Shown: positions 44,041 to 52,741, counted from the first letter of the stretch. The stretch: 64,000 bases of DNA from Paracoccus salsus (GCF_021556615.1 NZ_JAKGGD010000002.1:558001-622000), one strand, 5' to 3'. The notes: generated from the letters alone by a model not told the origin. Numbers and translations are program-made.

Positions 44041-45441
44041 ATGACCTTAAGACCGGATCCGACGTTCCACGCCACCGCGCAGCTTGCCATGCAGGCCCCT
44101 GCCGAGAATTACGGCTTCACCGTGATGCTCAGCCCCGACGGCTCTCAGCCCGATGGCATCGCCGTGATCGACCTGAACCCCAAATCCGCCAAATACGGAA
44201 CCATCGTCCACCAACTGCTGATGCCGAACAAGGGTGACGAGTTTCATCACTTCGGCTGGAACGCGTGTTCTTCGTCCCTGTCGCCGCTGTCGGGCCATGC
44301 CTTTCTGGAGCGCCGCTACCTGATCGTGCCCGGCATCCGGTCCTCGCGCATCTACGTCATCGACACCAAGGATCCGCTGGATCTGAAGATCCACAAGATC
44401 ATCGAGCCCGAAGAGGTCTTCGCCAAGACCGGCTATTCGCGCCCCCACACCATCCATTGCGGGCCCGAGGGTATCTACGTCTCGACCCTGGGCGGCGGTG
44501 GCGCGGATGGAACCGACGGGCCTCCGGGCATCTTCATCATGGATTGCGAGACCTTCGAGATCATCGGCCAGTACGAGATGGACCGCGGCAAACAGGACAA
44601 GCATTACGATTTCTGGTGGAACCTGCCGCAGGACTACATGGTCAGTTCCGAATGGGGCCTGCCGCCGCAGTTCGAAAACGGCCTGGTCGCCGAGGATCTG
44701 CTGTCCAACAAATACGGCCACTCGATCCATTTCTGGGACCTTCGCAAGCGCAAGAACATCCAGACGATGGACTTTGGTGAGAACTATCAGATGGCGCTGG
44801 AAATTCGCCCTGCCCATGACCCCAAGAAATCATACGGGTTTTGTGGCATCGTGGTCGACACGAGCAATCTGCAGGGGGCGGTCTTCACCTGGTGGCGCGG
44901 CGAGGACGGCTCGTGGCAGAGCAAGAAGACCATCACCATAGACCCGCGCCCCGAAAAGCCCGAGAATCTGCCGCCGCTGCTGCAGGGCTTCGAGGCCGTG
45001 CCGCCGCTGGTCACCGATATCGACCTCAGCCTTGACGACAGATATCTCTATGTCGCCTGCTGGGGTCTGGGCGAGATGCGCCAGTATGACGTCTCGGACC
45101 CGATGAACCCGGTGTTGACCGGCACAGTGGAACTGGGCGGCATCGGGCGCGGCACCAAGCATCCGGGCGGAGGTGATTTCGCCTTCGGTCCGCAGATGGT
45201 CGAGATCAGCCGCGACGGCAAGCGCGTCTACTGGACCAACTCGCTCTATTCCACCTGGGACAGCCAGTTCTATCCCGGCGAGGAAGGCGGGCAGATGGTC
45301 ATGGCCCATGTCGGCGAGGATGGCGGGCTGACACTGGACAAGGATTTCCATGTCGATTTCCCCAAGGGCCACCGGGCCCACCAGATCCGGCTGGAGGGTG
45401 GTGACTGCTCGACAGACAGTTTCTGCTACCCCAACGTCTGA
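44041..45441 (+). CDS. mtoX: Methanethiol oxidase / selenium-binding protein (SBP56 family)
   Basis: 466-residue SBP56-family protein, a beta-propeller that in bacteria (MtoX) oxidises methanethiol to formaldehyde, hydrogen sulfide and hydrogen peroxide with copper. Conserved stretches are DEFHHFGWNACSSSLS, YSRPHTIHCGPEG, FWWNLPQDYMVSSEWG and HPGGGDFAFGPQM, holding the histidines proposed as metal ligands. GGGAGGA precedes the ATG. There is no signal peptide, unlike periplasmic MtoX of Hyphomicrobium, so it is probably cytoplasmic here. The coupled membrane protein and upstream IclR gene form its local unit. Confidence 0.9.
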   Translation: MTLRPDPTFHATAQLAMQAPAENYGFTVMLSPDGSQPDGIAVIDLNPKSAKYGTIVHQLLMPNKGDEFHHFGWNACSSSLSPLSGHAFLERRYLIVPGIRSSRIYVIDTKDPLDLKIHKIIEPEEVFAKTGYSRPHTIHCGPEGIYVSTLGGGGADGTDGPPGIFIMDCETFEIIGQYEMDRGKQDKHYDFWWNLPQDYMVSSEWGLPPQFENGLVAEDLLSNKYGHSIHFWDLRKRKNIQTMDFGENYQMALEIRPAHDPKKSYGFCGIVVDTSNLQGAVFTWWRGEDGSWQSKKTITIDPRPEKPENLPPLLQGFEAVPPLVTDIDLSLDDRYLYVACWGLGEMRQYDVSDPMNPVLTGTVELGGIGRGTKHPGGGDFAFGPQMVEISRDGKRVYWTNSLYSTWDSQFYPGEEGGQMVMAHVGEDGGLTLDKDFHVDFPKGHRAHQIRLEGGDCSTDSFCYPNV

Positions 45442-46113
45442 ATGGATTTCGACGCAAGCACGATGACGGCTCTCTGGGGGGCCGTCATCCTTTCGGGGGC
45501 CTATCACGGCGTCAATCCCGGCATGGGCTGGCCGCTCGCCGTATCGGCCGGACTGATGGAGGCCAGGCACCGGGCGATGGCAAAAGCCATCGCCGCGCTG
45601 GCGGCGGGACATCTGCTGGCGATGCTGGCGATCCTGCTGCCGTTCTCGATGATGACCGCGTTGATCGACTGGCAGACGGAGCTCCGCGTCGGTGCGGGGC
45701 TGCTGGTGATCGCCATGGGCGTCTATCTGCTGATCAATCGCAGGCATCCCCGGTTCCTGGCCCGGATCCCGCCCTCGCGGCTGGTGCTTTGGTCATTCCT
45801 GGCCGCCATGGCCCATGGCGCCGGGCTGATGCTGGTGCCGATCTATCTGGGAATCTGCGGCATCGACATTGCCGAGGGCAACCACGAGGCTGCCCGAGAG
45901 TTGATGGGACAGAACCTGGCCTCCGCCTTCATGGTGGCATTGGTGCACACGGCTGCGATGACCGCCGCGGGCGGCGTGATCGCGGTCGCGATCTACGCGT
46001 ATCTCGGGCTGAAGTTCCTGTCACGGACCTGGTTCAATCTCGACATCGCCTGGGCATCGAGCCTGATCCTTGTGGGGGCGTTCGGGATCTACAGCGCAGT
46101 TCAGGGCCATTGA
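45442..46113 (+). CDS. Integral membrane protein coupled to methanethiol oxidase
   Basis: 223-residue protein with about six transmembrane helices. Its start codon directly abuts the mtoX stop (TGAATG), so it is translationally coupled. GAYHGVNPGMGWPLAVSAG in the first helix and ALAAGHLLAMLAI resemble the metal-binding helices of NicO/HupE/UreH-type transporters (His followed by Pro-x-Met). Since MtoX needs copper, metal supply is a possible role, as is sulfur-compound export. The exact family is not recognised. Confidence 0.8.
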   Translation: MDFDASTMTALWGAVILSGAYHGVNPGMGWPLAVSAGLMEARHRAMAKAIAALAAGHLLAMLAILLPFSMMTALIDWQTELRVGAGLLVIAMGVYLLINRRHPRFLARIPPSRLVLWSFLAAMAHGAGLMLVPIYLGICGIDIAEGNHEAARELMGQNLASAFMVALVHTAAMTAAGGVIAVAIYAYLGLKFLSRTWFNLDIAWASSLILVGAFGIYSAVQGH

Positions 46114-46491
46114 TGCGGTCCGGGCGTGTCACCGCATGCGATCGGTCACGCAGAGGCGCCGGAACGCCGCCAACCAGGATGGCTTCAGCAGAATGAACGG
46201 CGCGACCGGATCGCATCCCGTAGCCGACAATTTTTATAATATATAATGCCACGTATATTCGAATCGAATTTTATGTTATCGAGTATCCGGATTAAATGGT
46301 GTGCCTTGTATATTCGGGCCGGGCTATATCGCAGGTGACAGCGCTCATGCCTTTCGTTGCGCCACGCTGCCGATCGCCCGCAGGCCTGCATGCACGGGGA
46401 ATCAATCAGGCCCCGCTGATTACGGACGCACCAACTGGTCCGATCCGACCCTGCCGGACAGTCCGGCAGACCGCTTCAGCGAGGTATTCTG
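46114..46491. other. 378-nt AT-rich leader region upstream of the 757-aa gene
   Basis: Positions about 46229-46330 are strongly AT-rich against a GC-rich background, with two overlapping TATAAT boxes (46235-46240, 46242-46247), palindromes ATTCGAAT and ATCCGGAT, and TATATC (46325-46330). No matching -35 is clear. Further on, CTGCCGGA-CAG-TCCGGCAG (46451-46469) is an 8-bp hairpin just before the ribosome site. Likely a strong or regulated promoter with a structured leader. Confidence 0.55.
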
Positions 46492-46492
46492 A
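46301..46492 (+). CDS. Possible small leader ORF coupled to the 757-aa gene
   Basis: A 63-codon frame from a GTG ends in a TGA that overlaps the next ATG (TGATG). The C-terminal half (YGRTNWSDPTLPDSPADRF) looks protein-like, but the N-terminal half has mixed codon use and no ribosome site. It could be a leader peptide enabling coupling or simply chance. Confidence 0.25.
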   Translation: MPCIFGPGYIAGDSAHAFRCATLPIARRPACTGNQSGPADYGRTNWSDPTLPDSPADRFSEVF

Positions 46493-48765
46493 TGGCACGC
46501 GAAAACAAGGAAATCACGATCCGGCTGGATTACGAGGGCATCGGCGCCGACGAGGCACGGCCCAAGACCGTCCTGATCGCGCAGGATGATCGACGTAGGG
46601 AAATTCACAGGGTCGAATTCGGCAAGGAAAACAAGGCCAGCCTGCCCGCCGATGTCCTGAAAAAGGCGATGCGGCTGGTCGTTGGCCCTGCCGAACAGGA
46701 AGACGATCCGAAATCGGACCAGGCGGCCAATCTGCTGATCTATCGCCGCGATGCCTTCGACCGGCTGGTCGAGCGCGGCTCGATCCAGATCGCCAGTGGG
46801 ATATGGAAGTCCTGGCTGTTCCATCTGCGCTGCGTCAGCGGCCGCGTCCGGGTGTGCCGCCGCTCTCCCTGGTGGTTCCGCGACCTGGCGAATCTGGCGG
46901 TCCAGCCGCAGCTTGCATCGGATGTCGGTCGACGTCCGATGGCAAGCCGTGCCATGGACGACGAGGCCGGCTCGCAGCTCGCCGCTGCGACGAAGGCGCC
47001 GGCGCGTCTGGCCCCGGTGGCATCGCTGGATCACCTGATCGCATGGCCTTTCCGCTGCTTTCCGGTCTGCAACGGCCGTGTCCAGGTCTGGCGGCGCGTC
47101 TGCTGCTGCAAGCCCTGGGTCGTCTTCGACCCGCGCATTCCCGAACTGATCCGCGACCTTGAAGATCTGGTCCGGCGCATCCCGCGCGACCCGATCCCGC
47201 TGCCCGAGCCCGGGCCCGATCCGATCCGGGGCGAAGCCGGCGACACGGTGCTGTTCCGCGAAGGCGCGCTGGACGAGAAATCGTTGCGCGCGGCACAGGA
47301 TCTGAAAGCGTTGCGCGCACTCGACCCCAAGCTGATCCCCGACTACATCAACGCGCGGCCCTATCTGCTGTGCCGCAGCTACAGCTGTGGGAATCCGGTC
47401 AAGGTGGCCGAGGGCAATCTCGGCGCCGGCGGCGTCTTCAATGTCTGCTGGTTCAGCGCCAACCCTCTGCTGCCCTTCGGCTGCCACGAAGAGTTCGCCT
47501 ATATCGTCAGCCAGCCTTTCGGCCCGTTCAACCTGACGATCTACAATGGCGTGGCGGCGGGGCACTGGTACCACCGCGGCGACAATCCGACGCTGACCAG
47601 CTACAGCCCCTGGGCGTATGGCTGCCGCGACAATCCGGACGGCAATTTCGTCTTCCTCGACCTGATCGGCGACACCGGCGCGCATGAGCTGATCACGCCC
47701 GACGCGGACGGCGCGACCTCGGTCGCGAACCCGGCCTATAACAGCGGGCTGGTCTTCCCCGCGCCCAACCCGGCCGCCGCCGAGGGCGCTGCCCTGAACC
47801 GCAACTGGGGCGGCACGCTGAAGCTGTCCTTCCTGTTCAGCGAGGGGATGCAGGATGTCGGCGCCAAATACTATCGCGTCAGCATCGTCGAAGCCGACGG
47901 CGCCGGGAACCCGACCGGCACGCGGCACTACTACGACGCCGGCCTGTCGTGGAACAAGGCGGTTCCCGATGGCGGCGGCGGGGTCGATATCGTCCCGGTC
48001 AGCCTGGGGCCGACCGCGGCGGGTGCGGGGGCGGATGAGCAGAATTTCCTGTATCTGATCCCCTACGATACCAATCCGACGACCGACTGGAACGCCGGCC
48101 AGTATCACGCCCATATCAACACCAATGATCCTCGATGGAGCGCGCCGAACGTGCGGCATCTGATCATGCTGGAACTGTTCGACGAGAACGGACGGCGACT
48201 GCGCCCCGACGGGACCCCCGCGACCGGGCTGGGCGGCCAGGAGGCGACGGCGGCCTTCACCTATCGGCGGAGGTTCCAGAATACCGGCGCCACCGCGAAT
48301 GTGCCCTTCGGCGCGTTGACGCACATGTTCTGGTGGGACAATCGCGACGTCGTTGGCGACATCGTGGATCTGCGTCGCAACGGGTTGGTCTACAACGCCG
48401 AGTGCCTGTTCTTCGGCGGGACCGAAAGCACGACCTTCAGCGTCGGTTATCGTGCCTATCACCCGCGAGAGCAGTTCCAGCTGTATCACCGCATCTGGTG
48501 GCGGCGCGGGCTGGGCTCGACGGCAGGATCATCGGGCGTGTTGCAGCCAACCTTGTCGGCGAATGTCGGCCAGCCCCCCGCGGCAGCCGGAGGCAGCGCG
48601 ACGAACAGCTTTGCCGACATGCTGCGGCCGGATCTGGATCCGACGCGGCTGAGATGCGCCTTCACGGCATTCCTGGATGTCTGGAACAAGCGCACGGACG
48701 GTGACGATCTGGGCTTCCAGCGCGCCGGCGACACGGCGGCATTCGTGGTCGAGATCGACGCCTGA
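46492..48765 (+). CDS. Unrecognised 757-residue protein with Cys/Trp-rich repeats
   Basis: I do not recognise this protein. The N-terminal 90 residues are charged and soluble. Two related Cys/Trp/Arg-rich segments follow, about 103-130 (WKSWLFHLRCVSGRVRVCRR) and 184-212 (WPFRCFPVCNGRVQVWRRVC), each with a CxxGRVxV core. From about 300 on the sequence is rich in Gly, Asn, Trp and Tyr with beta-strand character (GHWYHRGDNP, HAHINTNDPRW), suggesting carbohydrate-binding or Ig-like folds. There is no signal peptide or membrane segment. GAGG precedes the ATG; the gene is flanked by an AT-rich leader and a terminator, so it is probably monocistronic. Confidence 0.85.
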   Translation: MARENKEITIRLDYEGIGADEARPKTVLIAQDDRRREIHRVEFGKENKASLPADVLKKAMRLVVGPAEQEDDPKSDQAANLLIYRRDAFDRLVERGSIQIASGIWKSWLFHLRCVSGRVRVCRRSPWWFRDLANLAVQPQLASDVGRRPMASRAMDDEAGSQLAAATKAPARLAPVASLDHLIAWPFRCFPVCNGRVQVWRRVCCCKPWVVFDPRIPELIRDLEDLVRRIPRDPIPLPEPGPDPIRGEAGDTVLFREGALDEKSLRAAQDLKALRALDPKLIPDYINARPYLLCRSYSCGNPVKVAEGNLGAGGVFNVCWFSANPLLPFGCHEEFAYIVSQPFGPFNLTIYNGVAAGHWYHRGDNPTLTSYSPWAYGCRDNPDGNFVFLDLIGDTGAHELITPDADGATSVANPAYNSGLVFPAPNPAAAEGAALNRNWGGTLKLSFLFSEGMQDVGAKYYRVSIVEADGAGNPTGTRHYYDAGLSWNKAVPDGGGGVDIVPVSLGPTAAGAGADEQNFLYLIPYDTNPTTDWNAGQYHAHINTNDPRWSAPNVRHLIMLELFDENGRRLRPDGTPATGLGGQEATAAFTYRRRFQNTGATANVPFGALTHMFWWDNRDVVGDIVDLRRNGLVYNAECLFFGGTESTTFSVGYRAYHPREQFQLYHRIWWRRGLGSTAGSSGVLQPTLSANVGQPPAAAGGSATNSFADMLRPDLDPTRLRCAFTAFLDVWNKRTDGDDLGFQRAGDTAAFVVEIDA

Positions 48766-48773
48766 CAGGCTTT

Positions 48774-48816
48774 GCGCCTGCCCCGCCATCAGACCGGGGC
48801 AGGCGCCTTCTTCTCT
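48774..48816 (+). terminator. Strong intrinsic terminator
   Basis: GCGCCTGCCCCG (48774-48785), 9-nt loop, then CGGGGCAGGCGC (48795-48806), followed by CTTCTTCTCT. A perfect 12-bp stem with a pyrimidine tail, nine nt after the stop of the 757-residue gene. The convergent creatinase ends 60 nt away and could use it in reverse. Confidence 0.8.
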
Positions 48817-48866
48817 GGGGCCTGCCACCCCGCGGCCCCGGCGCGAATCGCCGGCGAAGATGTCCT

Positions 48867-50096
48867 TCAGGCGGCCCTGGCCCCGTCCTGCACGATCAGA
48901 TGCCGGGGACCATAGGGAAAGCCGGTGATATTGCGGTTGCCGGCATCCTCGATCACAAGAATGTCGTGTTCGCGATAGCCCCCGGCGCCGGCCATGCCCT
49001 CGGGGATGGTGATCATCGGCTCCATGGACACGACCATGCCGGGCTCCAGCACCGTTTCGCAATCCTCGCGCAGTTCCAGCCCGGCCTCGCGACCGTAATA
49101 ATGGCACAGCACGCCGAAGCTGTGGCCATAGCCGAAGCTGCGATATTGCAGAAGGTTCTCGGCGGCATACATCTCGTTCAGCTCAGCCGCGATGTCCGAA
49201 CATTTCTTTCCCGGAACCAGCAGTTCCTTGCCGCGGTCATGGACCTTGCAGTTGAAGTCCCAGAGGCGCAGATGTTCGTCGCTGGCTTCTTCGGCAAACA
49301 GCGTGCGCTCCAGCGCGACATAGTAGCCCGCGACCATCGGGAAACAGTTCAGCGACAGGATGTCGCCGCGTTGAATCCTGCGGCTGGTGACGGGGTTATG
49401 TGCCCCGTCCGTGTTCAGGCCCGACTGGAACCAGGTCCAGCTGTCCAGCAGTTCGGCATGCGGCCAGGTCTTCGCGATCTCGCGCACCATCGTCGCGGTC
49501 GAATGCAGCGCAATCTCGTGCTCGGGCACGCCGACCGCGATCGCCTCGACGCAGGCTGCGCCACCGATATCGGCGATCCGGGCCATCCTGGTGATGTGGG
49601 CGATCTCTTCGCCCGACTTGACCATCCGCAAGCGCATGGCGAGCGCGGCGATATCGACGAATTCCACGTCCGGAAACCGGGATTTCAGCTGGCTCAGCAA
49701 TTCGATAGTGACGTGGTCGAACTCGATGCCGATGCGCCTTGGCGCGCCGACGATCTGCTGGATGGCGTGGAAATAGTTGTCTTTCTGCCAGTCCGTGTAG
49801 GTGACATTGCGCCCGAAGCTTCGGCGCCAAGGCTGGCCGCCATCGATGCCTGCGCTGATCGAGGTCGCGCTGTCATGATCCACAACCAAGCCATAGCGTC
49901 GCCCGAACTGGCAATAGAGGAAATCAGAGTAGTAGTTGATGTTGTGATAGGACGTGAAAAGCGCCGCATCGATGCCGCTTCGGGCCATGCCGGCGCGGAT
50001 CGCATCAAGGCGGCGCTGCATTTCTGCCGTCGAGAAGGTCGGCTGCGCCTTTGCGCCATTGCCGGCAAAGCTTTGCAGTCTGTCGCGCTGGGTCAT
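48867..50096 (-). CDS. Creatinase (creatine amidinohydrolase)
   Basis: 409-residue pita-bread-fold enzyme hydrolysing creatine to sarcosine and urea. FTSYHNINYYSDFLYCQFGRR in the N-terminal domain and FQSGLNTDGAHNPVTSR in the catalytic domain are typical of creatinase; the latter holds the catalytic His. Aminopeptidase-P metal ligands are not all conserved, as expected for the metal-independent creatinase. Length matches the roughly 400-residue family. ATG 50096 follows GGGAGAAG. It is divergent from a LysR regulator with a dyad between them. No sarcosine oxidase or urease genes are nearby. Confidence 0.9.
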   Translation of the reverse strand: MTQRDRLQSFAGNGAKAQPTFSTAEMQRRLDAIRAGMARSGIDAALFTSYHNINYYSDFLYCQFGRRYGLVVDHDSATSISAGIDGGQPWRRSFGRNVTYTDWQKDNYFHAIQQIVGAPRRIGIEFDHVTIELLSQLKSRFPDVEFVDIAALAMRLRMVKSGEEIAHITRMARIADIGGAACVEAIAVGVPEHEIALHSTATMVREIAKTWPHAELLDSWTWFQSGLNTDGAHNPVTSRRIQRGDILSLNCFPMVAGYYVALERTLFAEEASDEHLRLWDFNCKVHDRGKELLVPGKKCSDIAAELNEMYAAENLLQYRSFGYGHSFGVLCHYYGREAGLELREDCETVLEPGMVVSMEPMITIPEGMAGAGGYREHDILVIEDAGNRNITGFPYGPRHLIVQDGARAA

Positions 50097-50172
50097 TTTT
50101 CTTCTCCCGATCAGATTTCCTCTATCTGCATGTTCTGGTGGCACGGCGTCAAAGGATGATATCTAATGGCTT

Positions 50173-50189
50173 CATAAGAAATTCTCATG
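50173..50189. promoter_or_regulatory. LysR-type operator between creatinase and its regulator
   Basis: CATAAGAAATTCTCATG is a 17-bp palindrome (CAT-x-AGAA-x-TTCT-x-ATG) with only the fourth base pair mismatched. It lies 10 nt before the LysR start codon in the divergent promoter region, where autoregulation and creatinase control would meet. Confidence 0.6.
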
Positions 50190-50199
50190 GAGTGCCGGA

Positions 50200-51120
50200 T
50201 TGAGCCTGCCCCCTCTGAACGCATTGCGCGCCTTCGAGGCCGTCGCCCGGACCGGCAGCTTCCGGGCAGCGGCAGAGACGTTGTTCGTGACCCAGCCCGC
50301 GATCAGCCATCAGGTCCGGCATCTCGAGGAATGGGTCGGGACGCCGCTCTTCGACCGCGGCGGCCGGCGGCCCGTCCTGACCGCAAGGGGCCAGGCGCTG
50401 GCGCGTGACCTGACCCTGGCTTTCGAAAGCATCGACGCGGCATGCAGCCGCGCGCGACCAGCGCGCCGCCCCGACGCCCTGGTCGTCGCGGCGATCCCGT
50501 CGGTTGCGATTTGCTGGCTGATTCCCCGGCTGCCGCGACTGCGCGAACGCCATCCCCGGATCCCGCTCAGGATCGTCTATGCCCATCACGGCGAAGCCGT
50601 CGATTTCTCGGAAGTCGATCTCGCCTTCGTCTTTGCCCGATCGACACCGCAAGGAGACGGCTTCACGGCGCGACCCTTTCTGCCCGGAGCCAGTGTCCCG
50701 GTCTGCAGCCCCGCCCTGCTGGCCGACAGGTCGATTTCCGAACTCCGTCCCACGGATCTGCCGTCGATGGAGTTGTTGCACGATACCGATGACAGCGGCT
50801 GGCGCGAATGGCTGATCAAGGCGCATGTCCGGCCGCCGGCCAGCCTGCCCGGGGCGACCTTCGAGGATTTCAACCTTCTGCGCATCGCGGCCCTGTCGGG
50901 ACAGGGAATCGCCCTGTGCTCACGCGCGATGATCCAGCCCGACCTTGAGAGCGGGCGCCTTGTCCGGTTGTCCGACATCACGGTTCTGGAGGATTACGGC
51001 TATTTCCTGACGATCTCCAACCTCGCCGAACGACGGAGCGGCATTGCAGACGCGCGGACGGCGTTCCTGGGCTGGCTTGCCGAAGAGCAGGCGGCCAGCC
51101 TGTCGCAGATTGCCGCTTGA
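50200..51120 (+). CDS. LysR-family regulator, GcvA-like
   Basis: 306-residue LysR protein. LPPLNALRAFEAVARTGSFR and VTQPAISHQVRHLEEWVGTPLF are the GcvA-subfamily winged helix; the effector domain spans about 90-300. The start is a TTG at 50200 with GGAG 8-9 nt upstream; no ATG gives the family N-terminus. Divergent from creatinase, so probably its regulator, with creatine or a downstream metabolite as the effector. Confidence 0.9.
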   Translation: MSLPPLNALRAFEAVARTGSFRAAAETLFVTQPAISHQVRHLEEWVGTPLFDRGGRRPVLTARGQALARDLTLAFESIDAACSRARPARRPDALVVAAIPSVAICWLIPRLPRLRERHPRIPLRIVYAHHGEAVDFSEVDLAFVFARSTPQGDGFTARPFLPGASVPVCSPALLADRSISELRPTDLPSMELLHDTDDSGWREWLIKAHVRPPASLPGATFEDFNLLRIAALSGQGIALCSRAMIQPDLESGRLVRLSDITVLEDYGYFLTISNLAERRSGIADARTAFLGWLAEEQAASLSQIAA

Positions 51121-51175
51121 CCCGGCCCCTGCGCACGAACAGACCTGCAAGGATCATTGCCATCACAGGATCACG

Positions 51176-51871
51176 ATGCCCGAACCCTTTCCCCTGGTGC
51201 TGTCCGACGAACATGTCGCTCGCGTTGCCCCGGCCGAGGGCCTGCTCTACGATCCTGGCTGGAAAATGCTCGAGGACCCCGATCTTGACCTGCTGGCCCG
51301 GCATCTGACCGACGGACGCCCCCGGCCGATTTCCATCTTTGCCTATGGGTCGCTGATCTGGAACCCGGGATTCGAGGTTCAGTCCCGGCGTCGCGGCACC
51401 GCGATCGGATGGCATCGCGACTTTTCGCTGTCGCTGGAGCATTTCCGCGGCACGCCCGAGCGACCCGGCCTCATGCTGGCTCTCGCCTCGGGCGGCAGCT
51501 GCGAAGGGCTGGTCCTGGATGTCGCGGAAGGCACCGAAACGCCGTCGCTGCGCGCCATTCTGAAACGCGAACTGGTCGCCCACGAACTGTCCGCCAATGC
51601 CTGCTGGATCGAGGTGCAGACCTCGCGCGGCCGCGAAAGCGCGCTGACCTTCTACGCGGATCCGGTCGATGCGCCCGTCGTGCGCCTGACGGTGACCGAA
51701 CAGGCCCGCAGGCTGGCCACGGCGGCAGGGGCGGCCGGATCCGGGGCGGAATATCTTTTGCGGACCGCCCGCGGGCTGGCCGAGTTGGGGGTCCATGACG
51801 ACTATATCTGGACCTTGCAACGGATGGTGGCCGAAGAGATCGAGGCGCGTCGGGCATCCGGCCCCACCTGA
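51176..51871 (+). CDS. chaC: Gamma-glutamylcyclotransferase, ChaC family
   Basis: 231-residue ChaC-type enzyme that cleaves glutathione to 5-oxoproline and Cys-Gly. IFAYGSLIWNPGFE (about 57-70) is the substrate loop and SLEHFRGTPERPGLMLAL (about 87-104) the region holding the catalytic Glu. ATG 51176 has AGGA upstream; the longer frame overlaps the LysR gene. It lies 55 nt after the LysR stop on the same strand, but a functional link to creatinase is not evident. Confidence 0.93.
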   Translation: MPEPFPLVLSDEHVARVAPAEGLLYDPGWKMLEDPDLDLLARHLTDGRPRPISIFAYGSLIWNPGFEVQSRRRGTAIGWHRDFSLSLEHFRGTPERPGLMLALASGGSCEGLVLDVAEGTETPSLRAILKRELVAHELSANACWIEVQTSRGRESALTFYADPVDAPVVRLTVTEQARRLATAAGAAGSGAEYLLRTARGLAELGVHDDYIWTLQRMVAEEIEARRASGPT

Positions 51872-51987
51872 GGCGCAACCGGCACCGACTCTGCCCAGAT
51901 CGCCAATCGCAAGCGCCTTCGGCATTTATCCGCGAGGCCACGTCTGTTAACACTCGATCTGACGCGACTTCTGTCCAGGGGACCGAC

Positions 51988-52173
51988 ATGCGGCTCACCT
52001 CGTTCACCGACCATGGCCTGCGGGGGCCGATGCGGCTTGCCGTGCGGCGCTGCCATCGGCATCCGGCCGCCGAAACGGAACGGGAATTGCAGTCGTCGCG
52101 CCCTCAGCTGGTGACGAGGGCCCGTCATCCTGAACCGCGTGACGTCGCCCGGCCGAAGCCGCGGCCGGCATGA
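51988..52173 (+). pseudogene. Truncated Rrf2/NsrR-type regulator remnant
   Basis: A 61-codon frame starts MRLTSFTDHGLRGPMRLA, nearly the N-terminus of Rrf2-family regulators such as NsrR (MRLTSFTDYGLRxLMRLA). It continues with a degenerate recognition helix (TERELQSSRPQLVTRARH), then stops before the wing and the cysteine region, which are missing. AGGGGA precedes the ATG. Its stop overlaps the next start as ATGA, so it may still be translated as a leader coupling DUF6522. An intact gene would be about 140-150 codons. Confidence 0.65.
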
Positions 52174-52481
52174 CGCAGTCCGGTCCCGCCGCACCAGGCC
52201 AGCCACGTCCGCCGAGCAAGGTGGTGATCGAAAACGGCGCGCCGGTCGTTGACGCGGCCGAAATCGCTGCCTTGCTGGGGCTTGATGTCGCCGCATTCCG
52301 AAAGGCTGTGCAGTCCGGTGAAATCTCGACCCGGCTGGAGCGCGGCGAGGACGCCGACGCCGGGAAGATGCGGCTGACCTTCCTGACACCCGAGCGGCGG
52401 CTGCGGCTGACATGCGACGGCGAGGGAAATGTCCTGTCGATATCGCGCGCGCAAAGAGGCGGCTCGACCACAGACGGCTGA
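52170..52481 (+). CDS. DUF6522 family protein
   Basis: 103-residue protein. The central region (VVDAAEIAALLGLDVAAFR to GEISTRLERGEDADAGKMRL) matches small alphaproteobacterial DUF6522 proteins, which often sit beside nitrosative-stress or respiratory genes. It lacks its own good ribosome site; the ATGA overlap with the Rrf2 remnant suggests coupled translation. Function unknown. Followed by 148 nt before the Mla promoter in which I see nothing. Confidence 0.75.
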   Translation: MTQSGPAAPGQPRPPSKVVIENGAPVVDAAEIAALLGLDVAAFRKAVQSGEISTRLERGEDADAGKMRLTFLTPERRLRLTCDGEGNVLSISRAQRGGSTTDG

Positions 52482-52629
52482 CCCCCGGCGTGCTTGCGAA
52501 ACCGTCCAGAATGCTGCCACGTGGCGATGGTCGGGGATGCGCGTGATCCGGCGGCGCGACCCTTGCCTGCGACCACTCGAAGACGCCCCGGCTGCGCGGT
52601 CCGCCGTCAGGACGATGCCGAATAGGCCG

Positions 52630-52658
52630 TGGACATCCCTGGTCTGGCACGCCATGAT
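52630..52658 (+). promoter_or_regulatory. Candidate sigma-70 promoter for the Mla operon
   Basis: TGGACA (52630-52635), 17-nt spacer, CATGAT (52653-52658). Five and four of six bases match consensus. Transcription would begin near 52665, about 77 nt before the mlaE ATG. Confidence 0.45.
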
Positions 52659-52741
52659 ATGATTGAAAAAATTCGCGGATGAAGGGCCCTTGCTGCCGCA
52701 GCGGGACGCAACGATCCGCGCAATTGAATCTGGGAGCAGCC

